This document shows, piece after piece, positions 52,897 through 61,836 of a stretch of DNA of 64,000 nucleotides. Each line of letters begins with the position of its first letter. Positions within the stretch are counted from its first letter, which is position 1. The stretch comes from a bacterium (GTDB lineage: Bacteria > Planctomycetota > Planctomycetia > Pirellulales > Pirellulaceae). Both the position numbers and the translations under genes were made by a program. Under the pieces are notes generated by a model, which saw only the letters and a program-made list of their open reading frames with translations, was not told the DNA's origin and ran no database searches. The stretch lies in NCBI GenBank assembly GCA_030430075.1, contig JAUIGN010000003.1, positions 1 to 64,000 on the forward strand. The letters run 5' to 3'.

Positions 52897-55800
52897 AGTC
52901 ATCCGTGCGAACGCCCCTCGGCTCGCGCAGCGACGTGAGGTACTTGATCAGGTCATGAAACTCTGCCGGCGACAGTACGGTCGACATGTTGTCGGGCATC
53001 AGCGAAAGGGGCGATTTGCGTTGGTCCTCGATTTCTGACTTGAGCACCGAGAACTCCTTACCGTCGTTGGCGGCGAACACCAGCGATTTCCCCTCCTCGC
53101 GTCGGAACAAGCCGGTGCGCACACGTCCGTCGCTCGTCGCCACCACCGTCACGTGGAAGGCCGCGTCCAGATTGCGATTCGGATCCAGAACATCCTCCAG
53201 GATGCGTTCCAGTCCCCGGTTCCCCACGCCGTCCAACTGCGGCCCGATCACGGCACCTTGACCTTTCACCTGGTGGCAGACGGCACAGTGCTTGGCAAAG
53301 TGCCGTTGGCCCCGTTCGGCAGAGCTATCCGCCGCCAGGAACGACGTGCGGCGCTGCCGGAGCAAGGCCTCGAGTTCCTCACTGGCCGCCGGCAGACTCG
53401 CCGTAAGCCGCTCGACGCGGACCTGTGTCGCGCGTTCGCCCGTTGCCAATAGCTTCTCGCGTAGCGCCGCAGCCCGTAGCAATCGAGCGGAAGCAACTCC
53501 CTCTTCGATCAACGTGAGCAGGAATTCGCGACCGTCCGCCGCATTCGCCAGTTCACTCGCCAAGGCCTGCTGAACACGGGTCGGTGACGTTCGCATGATG
53601 TGTCTGACCACTTCACGCGTCCGCTCGCCATCGTTGGCCACGATCGCCTCGGCGATCACCGCTTGTCGTCGAGCGTCCATGCCGTCTCTGCCGATCAGCG
53701 ACACCAAGGCACTGGCCAGCGGATCCGGACGCAGCACGACCATGGCTTTGACGGCAGCCTGACGTGCCTGCCAGCCCGTTGTCGCTTGCTTAATCAGATT
53801 CTCCAAAGCCGGCAGCAGGGAAACCAACTTCAATTCCTCCGCCACGGCCGCCAGTGCGATCTGTCGCCGCGCGACGACCCGTGGCCCGACGCTGCCCAGC
53901 GGAACGACGGCTGGTTCGAAGCGTGAGACTGCCAGCCAGGCATACCCGGGCAAGTCCACTCCGTCGACGATTTCCAGATAACCTTCCTGCCCCGCGAACT
54001 GTGACAAATCCCATTCAATCCGCACCGCCACATCGCTCCGCGGCGGCACGGCATCCGCAACCACCTCGCCCCCCGTGGCCAGACGCAAGACGACGAAGTT
54101 GTCCACCCGTGCCGGCTTGTCCGGATAGCCAAGGTGCCCGCACAGGTAAAACGTCAGCTTGTCCGGCAACGTGAACCTGCGACTGCGGAGCACGCTGCGG
54201 CCCTGTTCGCCACCGGGTAGGCTGCTGAGGAATGTTGTTGGGGGACCACCATCGGCCGAGCTACGTGATTCGAAGTCCCACAGGTTGTCCCCCCTGGTCA
54301 CGCCCCAGAAACTGCCGGCCTTGTCCAAGGCGGCAACCTGTTCGGCGGCCAGATCGGCGCCCCAAGCTCGCAGCGAGGCGGTAGGAGGCAACCCCAGCTT
54401 GCTGCGCGGTTGCTGCAGTGTCCTCAGCAGTTGAACTTGCAGATCGACATCGTCGTCCGCATGTCGGCGCGCCAGCCGGACAATGCGATCAACGAGTCCG
54501 TCCGAGGCGTGGGCGGCGGCGTGCTCGAGCCGTGCCAGGAGGATCGCCGGTGGGGGTGTGTTCCGTTCGAGTTGTTCGACGATGTAGGTAGCAGCCTGCT
54601 CCGTTGGAATGGCGGTTGCGATCCCCGCCATCACCTCGCGTCCCACGGGATCGAGCTTCAATGCCCGGAGTTGCCCAAACGGCTCTTTACCGTCGGCGGA
54701 CGGCCGGCGAAGCTGGTTACGTAATGCCAGCCGAAGCATGTGCCGCAACTGCACATCCCCCTCGACCGCTTCCCGTAATGCATCAATCAGCGGCCCGATG
54801 CCGCGCAGATCGGGGTGCTGCCCGAGTGCGTCGGCCGCCGCGCGACGAACGCCCGCGTCCGGATCGGCGAGGCCGGCAATGGCCAGCGCAACGACGGCCG
54901 AATGGACGTCGGCACTCGGTTCGCCGCCGTTCGCCGGCGGACTCTCGGCAGGGCGCGATTGCAACTTCCATTCCGATAGAACTCGCATCGCGTGCAGGCG
55001 AACGATTGCGGCATCGTCCCCGGCCAACCGCTCGACGTCTAACATCTCCAATGCGTTCAGTCGAAACAGTGACCACATGACGTGCACCCGCGCGTGCGGC
55101 GGGAGGGTCGCCTGGAGAGCCCGGCGCAGCGGCGCCAGGGCGGACGTCCCCAACCGATCGGTCAGTTGATCGGTCGCCAACATCCGCCGATCCAGCGAAG
55201 GGGAAGCGAGCGTGGCGATGAGTTCGTCCGCCGTGGCCGCCGCCAGATCGAGTGGTGGCGGGACGGCATCTTTCGCCCGATCCGGGCCCCTATAGACAAC
55301 CCGCCATATCCGCCCCCGCGTGCGATCTCGCTGCGGGTGATCGAGGGGCACTTCGTAGTGGCCGATGATACGATTATAGAAGTCGGCAATATAGAGCGCG
55401 CCGTCCGGGCCGAACCGCAGGTCAACCGGTCGGAACCAGGGGTCGTCGCAAAACAGCAGGTCGGGCTCTTCCCGGGCCTCGACCGTCGAACCATGATGTG
55501 TCAACGTGTCACGATGCACGCGGCTGGTCATCACGTTGGCGACAAGGAGCGATCCGTGCCAACTGCGAGGAAACGCGCCGTCGACATAGGCCGCACCGGC
55601 GATGGCCGTCGAACCATGCGAGTGAGCGGTCATGTTGGGGGCAAAACCGAGCCCGTCGTGGGGCTTCCCAAAGCTCGAGTAGTACCCGCCGCGGAGGAGC
55701 AGCGTCAACGGCTTGCTGTGGCAGTCTGCCGTGACAAGATCCGCCTCGGGGGTGAACGTACTGCCGAACGGATTCACCTGCCCCCAGGTAAACTGCTCGA

Positions 55801-56590
55801 CACGCGAACCATCGAGCCGGACTCGGTACGTGTTTCCGCTGTTCAGCGTGATCGAACTGCCGTCCCGCCCCGTGATTGTCGAATCGTTACGAAATCCATG
55901 ATTGATGTACAACCAACCATCAAAGCCGCGGCGAAAGGCATTCTGCATACCATGCGTATCGGCGGGCGTTCCCAGCGGTCCATAGAGCACTTCACGATGG
56001 TCGGCGCGTCCGTCGCCGTCGGTATCGCGAAGGAAATAGATGTTGGGAATGCTGTAAACGATCACACCGTCGCGATAAGGATAGAGACCGATCGGAATAT
56101 TCAGATGTTCGGCGAACGTGGTGATCTTGTCCGCCCTGCCGTCGGCATCGGTATCCTCCAGGATCCGAATCTGGTCGCGTCCCTTGCCAGGCTCGGCCGC
56201 AAATGGGTACTCCACCGAACCGCTCATCCAGAGCCGACCATGGCCGTCAAATGCCAGGTTCATCGGCTTCTGGATCGCCGGTTCGGCGGCGAACAATTGA
56301 ATCTCAAAACCGTCCGGAAGTTTGAACTTTGCCAATTGCGCTTCCGGTGTGAGCGGCTCCGTCGTGCGGATGATCGCGGCGAACGGATCTTGGCCCAGAG
56401 ACGGACCGGCCGTGACCAGATTTGCAACCATCACGGCAGAACTCAACCCCACGAGGACAACGTGGCTCGCCCATGATCGCAGTCGCCGATTTCCAGCCCA
56501 CGAGAATTGTTTTCTTGACAACAGTCTCTCCTCCAGCGGCAGCCATTTGTCTGGCGAATCCAATTTCGCCACCTCACGTCGTTCTTGCAT
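52877..56590 (-). CDS. Giant PVC-type c-type cytochrome/membrane-bound dehydrogenase-like protein
   Basis: A 1237-aa exported protein. A basic start and a hydrophobic stretch (SHVVLVGLSSAVMVANLVTA, about 42-61) serve as signal or anchor. The planctomycete dehydrogenase-like beta-propeller domain follows (about 75-430, with PDGFEIQLFAAEPAIQKPMN and DTDGDGRAD), then HEAT-like repeats (about 440-720), a beta-sandwich region with GYLEIVDGVDLPG (about 800-910), more HEAT-like helices and a C-terminal c-type heme domain, CAVCH at 1102-1106 with M1177 or a nearby Met as possible sixth ligand. An electron-transfer-linked sugar or alcohol oxidation role is suggested by the family name only. The final residues come from a REP-like repeat. 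Confidence 0.93.
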   Translation of the reverse strand: MQERREVAKLDSPDKWLPLEERLLSRKQFSWAGNRRLRSWASHVVLVGLSSAVMVANLVTAGPSLGQDPFAAIIRTTEPLTPEAQLAKFKLPDGFEIQLFAAEPAIQKPMNLAFDGHGRLWMSGSVEYPFAAEPGKGRDQIRILEDTDADGRADKITTFAEHLNIPIGLYPYRDGVIVYSIPNIYFLRDTDGDGRADHREVLYGPLGTPADTHGMQNAFRRGFDGWLYINHGFRNDSTITGRDGSSITLNSGNTYRVRLDGSRVEQFTWGQVNPFGSTFTPEADLVTADCHSKPLTLLLRGGYYSSFGKPHDGLGFAPNMTAHSHGSTAIAGAAYVDGAFPRSWHGSLLVANVMTSRVHRDTLTHHGSTVEAREEPDLLFCDDPWFRPVDLRFGPDGALYIADFYNRIIGHYEVPLDHPQRDRTRGRIWRVVYRGPDRAKDAVPPPLDLAAATADELIATLASPSLDRRMLATDQLTDRLGTSALAPLRRALQATLPPHARVHVMWSLFRLNALEMLDVERLAGDDAAIVRLHAMRVLSEWKLQSRPAESPPANGGEPSADVHSAVVALAIAGLADPDAGVRRAAADALGQHPDLRGIGPLIDALREAVEGDVQLRHMLRLALRNQLRRPSADGKEPFGQLRALKLDPVGREVMAGIATAIPTEQAATYIVEQLERNTPPPAILLARLEHAAAHASDGLVDRIVRLARRHADDDVDLQVQLLRTLQQPRSKLGLPPTASLRAWGADLAAEQVAALDKAGSFWGVTRGDNLWDFESRSSADGGPPTTFLSSLPGGEQGRSVLRSRRFTLPDKLTFYLCGHLGYPDKPARVDNFVVLRLATGGEVVADAVPPRSDVAVRIEWDLSQFAGQEGYLEIVDGVDLPGYAWLAVSRFEPAVVPLGSVGPRVVARRQIALAAVAEELKLVSLLPALENLIKQATTGWQARQAAVKAMVVLRPDPLASALVSLIGRDGMDARRQAVIAEAIVANDGERTREVVRHIMRTSPTRVQQALASELANAADGREFLLTLIEEGVASARLLRAAALREKLLATGERATQVRVERLTASLPAASEELEALLRQRRTSFLAADSSAERGQRHFAKHCAVCHQVKGQGAVIGPQLDGVGNRGLERILEDVLDPNRNLDAAFHVTVVATSDGRVRTGLFRREEGKSLVFAANDGKEFSVLKSEIEDQRKSPLSLMPDNMSTVLSPAEFHDLIKYLTSLREPRGVRTDDSPAVGR

Positions 56591-56934
56591 AGCTTAGTCG
56601 TCTCGGCAACCGCGTCAAAATAGGTGGGCAGTCCCTTGGGGACGGACCAAACGCGACTTCGGTCGACTCCGTGGCATGGTCGAGCGGGAAGCTGTTGATA
56701 CCACGTTCCTGAGTGATGCCGATCCGCACGACGTCATGCACAGCATGACCTACGGGATAGCGGGAGAACGACGGCCTCAATTCAATTGTAGCTACCGTCC
56801 CTATAACCGATTCGACTTGGCTCGCTACGAACGGAATTGGCGGGCTATTCTTCGGGATTCGCGTGACTCGCGTTATTTGTGTCCTAGACTTCACATAGCA
56901 TGTTACGTGAAACGCTCCTTGCAGGAATCTCCCC
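56591..56934. other. Divergent intergenic region with a perfect palindrome
   Basis: 344 bp between the cytochrome-type gene (minus) and a small secreted protein gene (plus). Besides the palindrome at 56733-56749 I see no structure. AGGA precedes the plus-strand start by about 10 nt. Confidence 0.6.
56733..56749. repeat. Short palindromic element, copy 4
   Basis: GTCATGC, loop ACA, GCATGAC, followed by CTACGG: a perfect 7-bp inverted repeat. Confidence 0.85.
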
Positions 56935-57240
56935 ATGAAACGACTCATTCTCGCGCTAACCGTCACCACTGTTGCGACCTGCCTGGCGACGGCGACCGCC
57001 GATGCCGCCGGCGGCCCCTTCGTCAAGTGGCGTGGACGTGGCAAGCCTGCCGCCAAGGTCAGAAGCAAGGCCTCCGACGCACACGTCTATCACGGCTTCG
57101 GTTATTCGCACTACCACTCCGTCGATGACGCGTATCCGCGGTATATCGGAGCGTTCCACTCGCGATACTTCAACGATCTGGGCATCCCGTCCGGGGACGT
57201 GGGAATCCGCGCCAATACGGTGCAGATGCTTCCCTGGTAG
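56935..57240 (+). CDS. Small secreted hypothetical protein
   Basis: A 101-aa protein with a clear signal peptide (MKRLILALTVTTVATCLATA, cleavage near ADAAGG) and a mature part rich in Tyr, His, Ser and Gly (HVYHGFGYSHYHSVDDAYPR, RYIGAFHSRYFNDLGIP). No recognised domain. His- and Tyr-rich mature sequence suggests an extracellular or cell-surface role, but the function is unknown. The start is well supported by AGGA about 10 nt upstream. It stands alone between the cytochrome-type gene and the kinase gene, with which it is convergent. Confidence 0.8.
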   Translation: MKRLILALTVTTVATCLATATADAAGGPFVKWRGRGKPAAKVRSKASDAHVYHGFGYSHYHSVDDAYPRYIGAFHSRYFNDLGIPSGDVGIRANTVQMLPW

Positions 57241-57454
57241 TTTATTGCCTGATGACGAGCATAGCATTTGCGACGTCGGGCCATCGCTGGGGCGGGAATA
57301 CCGATGCCCTTCGCGGTCGACGGCAGCCGCTTGCAACTCGACTGTCGGAGGCGTCGTTGCCGGCTGGGGAAGGCGCGCGTCAGCCGCGAAGGCACGTCGC
57401 GACCGACGCGGACCATTGCCCGCCTTGCGCGTCGCCATCTCGTCCGATCCCACC

Positions 57455-60013
57455 CTACGACTGCCGACGCTGCTGAAGAAAGCTCAACTTCTTGAGGAAT
57501 CTACGGCGCCAGGAACTTTCAGAAACCTGGGAGGAGGCCAGGCACGACTCCAAATCGGATGCCAGGTCCGCTGCGGAACCGTGCCGATCCTGCGGTAGTT
57601 TTGCCAGCGATTGTCGGAGGACGGCCCGGTAAGGCCGCGGCAAGCTGCGCGCCGCCGGTTGCCTTAAGGGGTCAGCGGTCAGGTGCTTCTCCATCAGGCT
57701 CAGCGATCCATCGCCCCCGAACGGCATTTCGCCGGTCAGCACAAAGAAGAGCGTGCAGCCGAGATTGTAAATGTCGACCTGCGGACTCGCCGTGCCACGT
57801 CTGTCCCATTGTTCGGGAGCCATAATCGCGGCTGTCCCAATCGGCGGCGGTTGGAACATGGTGACGCTGTAGTAGGCTTCGTCGTCGACGTCGTCGCTGG
57901 CAGAATCTGCCGCCATCGCGGCAGACCAATCACGGGGGATTTCCGCAATACTGGCCGTTGGTGGTAACACCAGTTTCGGCTGCCGCAACCGGGCGACGCC
58001 CAGGTCCAGGAGTTTCAGTTGGCCCGCCCGGTTGATGCGAATACAGCGAGGGTGCAGATCAAGATGGAACACACCTTGGGAATGAATTTCATGTAGGACC
58101 AGGCAGGCGTCGCGCAACAATCTGACAAAGGATTCGCGCACTTCGTCGTTGTTGCCACGACCTCTTGCCTCAACGACCAACCGGTCCAACGATGCACCAT
58201 CCACAAACTCGCTGCTGAAGAAAGCAACATCACCGTGCAGGCGGTGCTGAAAGCTGCCATAGTCCAAGATCGCCGGCAAGGCCGGGCTCCGTAGTCGGCT
58301 CAATCTTTCGAGTTCGGCTTCAAAATGCGGGAGCCGTTGCTTGCCGATTCCGTCCAACCCTTCGAGTTGGCTGGCGACAAATGTTCGCAATGCCTCAGTC
58401 CGCCGCTCGGCCACATTCTTGGCCGCGAAGACTTCGCCCTTCCATCCCTTCCCGACCTGCCTGAGCAAGACATGTCGCGGCAGGCGTAGCAGATCGGCAT
58501 TGCCGCCCAGAATGTGCTGTGTCTGAAATTCACTCAGCCCGTGAGTCTCGTCTTCGTATTCCTGGAGGCGTTCGAGTTGTTGCAGAACTTGCGTCGTTTT
58601 TCGAGTCCGCGCAAGCAGATGGGTGCGCGTGTGCCGGTTGGGGACTTTTGCCGTTGCCACCTGCTCAGCACGTGTGATTGCCGTTTCCCAGTCTTGCTCC
58701 GACACCAGTTCCAATCGCAGCAGGGCCTGCCGCAACGCCTCGGGATCGTCCAGATCAACGGCCGTCCGCACCGCGCCAGCTTCATAGGCCTGCCGCCAGC
58801 GCGCAAGATCCTCGGCGACCGCTTCGGCCGACTGGTATCGCTGTTGCGGCTGTCGTGCCATCATCCGCTCCAGGACTCCCTGGATAGCTTCGGGAATGTC
58901 GTTCCGCAGGTCACCGGCCGGGGTGTACTCGGACTGCAGGTGCCGCTTGACCACTTCCTTAATCGAGTCGCCGGAGAAGGCATGCACCCCGGTCAACAAG
59001 AAGTAGAACGTGCATCCCAACGAGTAGATGTCGCTGCGCTCATCCGCTTGACCTGCGTCTTCCGCCTGTTCAGGTGCCATGTACGGCAGCGTTCCCATCA
59101 AGGCGTGCGGCTCTGTTAACCTCGACCAGAGCAGCGGGTGTGTGGCGCTATCCTCGGCGACGGACGGGGAGGGTACGTCCGCATCCGGCTGGCCCTGGAG
59201 CAGCCGAACCAGGCCCAGGTCGAGAATCTTCGCTTGCGAGTCGGTCCAAAAAATGTTGTGCGGCTTGATGTCACGATGGATGATCCCGTGCCGGTGGGCG
59301 ACGCCAAGCCCGCTCGCGGCTTGCTCAACAATCCGTGCGGCCTCCAAGATCGACAGAGGATGTTCGGAGCTTGCCAGTTTGTCGAGGCTCTGCCCGCGCA
59401 AGAGCTCCATCACCAGGTAGATGCTGCCGTCGGCGGCCTGGTCGACATGGTACGTCGTGACCACGTGGGGATGGCTGAGGGAAATGCAGGCCTGTGCTTC
59501 CAGCAGGAACCGCTTGACTGCGGCCGGGTCGCGCGAGAGTTCGGGATGCAGCAGTTTCACGGCCCGTTCACAATCGATCATTGTGTGGGCCGCCCGATAC
59601 ACGGCTCCCATGCCACCCGCTCCCAGCTTATCAAGCAGCTTGTACGACCCCAGCGTCATGCCCAGGTAAGGATCATGGGGGACGTTCAAGTCCGCGGCGG
59701 ACGAGGGCGTTGCATGCTGCCCGGGAGCCGTCGTCAGTCCCGATCGTTGTTGGAGCATGTCGCGGAGTTGAGGAAACTCGTCACCGTAAGCATCCCACGC
59801 CGCCGGCATTCCTGCCGCCGCTCGTTGTTCGATGTCGACTTCAAGTATCAGGCGCGCCAGCTCGAGGCGTCTCTCGCCGTGCTCGCCCTCCAAGTAGTCT
59901 CGCACGACCGGCTGCTGACCGCCCTGCCAGGCCCGCTCGAACCGGTCACAGATCGAATCGAAACGCCGCAGTTGCTCCACGGGCAATTCGCCCTGGCCAG
60001 AACCTTGGTTCAT
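57455..60013 (-). CDS. Ser/Thr kinase fused to a degenerate second kinase domain
   Basis: An 852-aa protein. The N-terminal module (about 20-90, FERAWQGGQQPVVRDYLEGE) resembles that of the 39986 kinase. Kinase 1 (about 120-400) has the glycine loop LGAGGMGAVY (130-139), K153, HRD (246-248) with IHRDIKPHN and DLG (265-267) in place of DFG. After a basic linker, a second kinase-like domain (about 510-800) has the loop VGKGWKGEVF, a catalytic loop HLDLHPRC (650-657) in which the Asp is kept but Arg, Lys and Asn of HRDLKPEN are changed, DLG at 670-672, and no obvious lysine in the beta3 position. It is probably a pseudokinase. No transmembrane segment is seen. The sigma-factor gene upstream overlaps this start by ATGA. 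Confidence 0.93.
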   Translation of the reverse strand: MNQGSGQGELPVEQLRRFDSICDRFERAWQGGQQPVVRDYLEGEHGERRLELARLILEVDIEQRAAAGMPAAWDAYGDEFPQLRDMLQQRSGLTTAPGQHATPSSAADLNVPHDPYLGMTLGSYKLLDKLGAGGMGAVYRAAHTMIDCERAVKLLHPELSRDPAAVKRFLLEAQACISLSHPHVVTTYHVDQAADGSIYLVMELLRGQSLDKLASSEHPLSILEAARIVEQAASGLGVAHRHGIIHRDIKPHNIFWTDSQAKILDLGLVRLLQGQPDADVPSPSVAEDSATHPLLWSRLTEPHALMGTLPYMAPEQAEDAGQADERSDIYSLGCTFYFLLTGVHAFSGDSIKEVVKRHLQSEYTPAGDLRNDIPEAIQGVLERMMARQPQQRYQSAEAVAEDLARWRQAYEAGAVRTAVDLDDPEALRQALLRLELVSEQDWETAITRAEQVATAKVPNRHTRTHLLARTRKTTQVLQQLERLQEYEDETHGLSEFQTQHILGGNADLLRLPRHVLLRQVGKGWKGEVFAAKNVAERRTEALRTFVASQLEGLDGIGKQRLPHFEAELERLSRLRSPALPAILDYGSFQHRLHGDVAFFSSEFVDGASLDRLVVEARGRGNNDEVRESFVRLLRDACLVLHEIHSQGVFHLDLHPRCIRINRAGQLKLLDLGVARLRQPKLVLPPTASIAEIPRDWSAAMAADSASDDVDDEAYYSVTMFQPPPIGTAAIMAPEQWDRRGTASPQVDIYNLGCTLFFVLTGEMPFGGDGSLSLMEKHLTADPLRQPAARSLPRPYRAVLRQSLAKLPQDRHGSAADLASDLESCLASSQVSESSWRRRFLKKLSFLQQRRQS

Positions 60014-60609
60014 GCGTCAGCCCTCTCCTTCCAGACGGCACGGATTAAATGCAGTTTGCGCTCGATCGTTCTCAGGCCAATCCCCAACTGCTCCGCCAAC
60101 TCCGGATTCGAGCATCCGTTGAGTTTTCCGATCGCAATCGTACGCAGCGTCGGGTCACCCAGCGCCTCAAGCATGGCATCCAGTTCCTCCATCATCTCGC
60201 TTGCCAGTTCGGGTGTCGCCGCAACGTCCGCTGCGGCGTCGATACCGGCCCGGTTTGCGGTATCGTGACCAAAGACCGACTCACCCTGGACCTGCCCACC
60301 GCCGCGCTTCAAGCTGCGCTCACGATGAACGTGATCGATCGCTTTGCGGGCCGTCAGCATCGCCAGGATCTGCCAAAGATCGTCACGGTTGTCCAGCTGT
60401 TTAAAGCGCTGATCGCGCGCCGCTTTGAAGAAACTGTTGAGCGCAATAACAACAATGTCTTCCTCGTCGGCGACCCCCCGGTTGCCCGCAAGGCGGCGAG
60501 CAGCCAGCTTCTCCAATCTGGGGCGAAAGTGTTCAAAGATTCGCAACGCAGCCACGGAATCGCCCTCTGCGACACCGCGAATCCAGTGCGTGATGTCTGG
60601 TTCGTTCAT
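60010..60609 (-). CDS. ECF-type RNA polymerase sigma factor, planctomycete type
   Basis: A 199-aa sigma factor related to the one at 17.4 kb. Region 2 is visible at about 10-105 (EEDIVVIALNSFFKAARDQR, LAMLTARKAIDHVHRERSLK) and the region 4 helix-turn-helix at about 145-195 (LEALGDPTLRTIAIGKLNGC, LAEQLGIGLRTIERKLHLI). The acidic linker is long. I start at ATG 60609 (MNEPDITHW); the open frame to 60843 is not family-like. The stop overlaps the kinase start (ATGA), so sigma factor and kinase are made together, and the kinase may phosphorylate the factor or its partner. This sigma/kinase linkage is known from planctomycete ECF groups in general; the specific signal is unknown. Confidence 0.93.
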   Translation of the reverse strand: MNEPDITHWIRGVAEGDSVAALRIFEHFRPRLEKLAARRLAGNRGVADEEDIVVIALNSFFKAARDQRFKQLDNRDDLWQILAMLTARKAIDHVHRERSLKRGGGQVQGESVFGHDTANRAGIDAAADVAATPELASEMMEELDAMLEALGDPTLRTIAIGKLNGCSNPELAEQLGIGLRTIERKLHLIRAVWKERADA

Positions 60610-61081
60610 CCCGTCTCGGCTCCGAAACAGTCCATGCGGCGAAACGTCGAGCATCATCTCGGCCTGCGCAAGCCCGACTTGCCAGCCGGCTACATCTCGC
60701 GATTCCAAACCTCGGACCGACCGCGTGTTGGCGTTCGCGGCATGTTCGTTGCTCCCGCAGGTCGCGAAAACTCGACCCAAAATGCACGACTTTGGACGCA
60801 AAAACAAGGAATCTTGGCCACGGGGGCCTGACGGCGGAAGCAAGCGGACATGTCATCGCGTTCGCATCGAAAAGTCATCTCATCCACTTTCCTGGAAATG
60901 TGTGGCGGGGTCCACCCGTGGTTTCAGAGTAATCCCATAGCACGGGCGATTCCTGAATGAACACGCCTCAGTGTGAGCCGCTGTTCGGCGATCACCCGAA
61001 GCGCGGGCTAACGGCCCATGGATGATGAAGGATCCAGGATCGCAACCTTCACAGTTCGTCACGACAACAAGGAACAAACTC
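60610..61081. other. Divergent intergenic region, sigma factor/VWA protein
   Basis: 472 bp. At 61001-61026 there is a degenerate REP-like copy (GCGGGCTAACGGCCCATGG, then ATGAT). An open frame on the minus strand to 60843 lacks a family-like sequence. No operator or gene is otherwise evident. The VWA start at 61082 has AAGGA 9 nt upstream. Confidence 0.6.
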
Positions 61082-61735
61082 ATGTTCGGATTCAACTCGG
61101 ATGACCTCACAGAAATTACGGTGCTCCTCGATCGAAGCGGATCGATGCACACGGTCCAACGGGAAACAGTCGAGGGATTTGCGGCGTTTGTCGAGAAACA
61201 AAAAAAGGTCAAAGGACCCTGCCGCTTGACACTGCATCAATTCGACACCGCTTACGAGACGGTCTACTGCAATCGGCCAATCCGGCGCGTCCCGCCACTG
61301 ACGCTCGTCCCACGCGGAGCGACCGCCCTGTTGGACGCCATGGGGAAGTGCATCCAAGACAATGGCGCCCGGATGGAACGGCTACCGGCCGGAGCAAAAG
61401 CGTTCCGCACCATCGTTGTCATCATCACGGATGGGATGGAGAACAGCAGCCGCGAGTACCGGCGAGAACAGGTCGTCGCGCTCGTGAAAAAGTACACGCT
61501 CGAACACGACTGGCAACTTGTCTACCTGGGAGCCAATCAGGATGCGATCCAGGAAGCCGGCAAGATGGGCATCGAGAGCGGAGCTGCAATGGAATACCGA
61601 GCGAACCGCGCCGGCACGATGAACGCCTGGGAGGCCTGCGGCGCGGCGGTTGCTCGCCATCGTTCCGTGATGCAATGTCGGATGACGGACTCGTACTTTA
61701 CCGACGAGGAACGGCAAGGGGCCATGAAAAAATGA
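61082..61735 (+). CDS. VWA domain protein
   Basis: A 217-aa protein consisting essentially of one von Willebrand factor A domain. The MIDAS motif is intact: D17, S19 and S21 in LLDRSGSMH, with later conserved elements GATALLDAMG and IITDGMENSS. The Rossmann-like order of strands and helices is readable to about residue 190 (LVYLGANQDAIQEAGKMG), followed by a polar end. There is no signal or membrane segment, so it is likely cytoplasmic and mediates metal-dependent protein contacts. I start at ATG 61082 because AAGGA lies 9 nt upstream; the frame opens at 61022. It is divergent from the sigma factor/kinase unit, a possible functional partner, but without direct evidence. Confidence 0.92.
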   Translation: MFGFNSDDLTEITVLLDRSGSMHTVQRETVEGFAAFVEKQKKVKGPCRLTLHQFDTAYETVYCNRPIRRVPPLTLVPRGATALLDAMGKCIQDNGARMERLPAGAKAFRTIVVIITDGMENSSREYRREQVVALVKKYTLEHDWQLVYLGANQDAIQEAGKMGIESGAAMEYRANRAGTMNAWEACGAAVARHRSVMQCRMTDSYFTDEERQGAMKK

Positions 61736-61836
61736 ACGGCTGGTAGCCGGACAACAACTCGACGGCGGACCGCCCGCTCGGTCTGCCGGGGCGACCGGGC
61801 CGGCATCCCGGTGAGGGAATCGTGGAGACACGTTCC

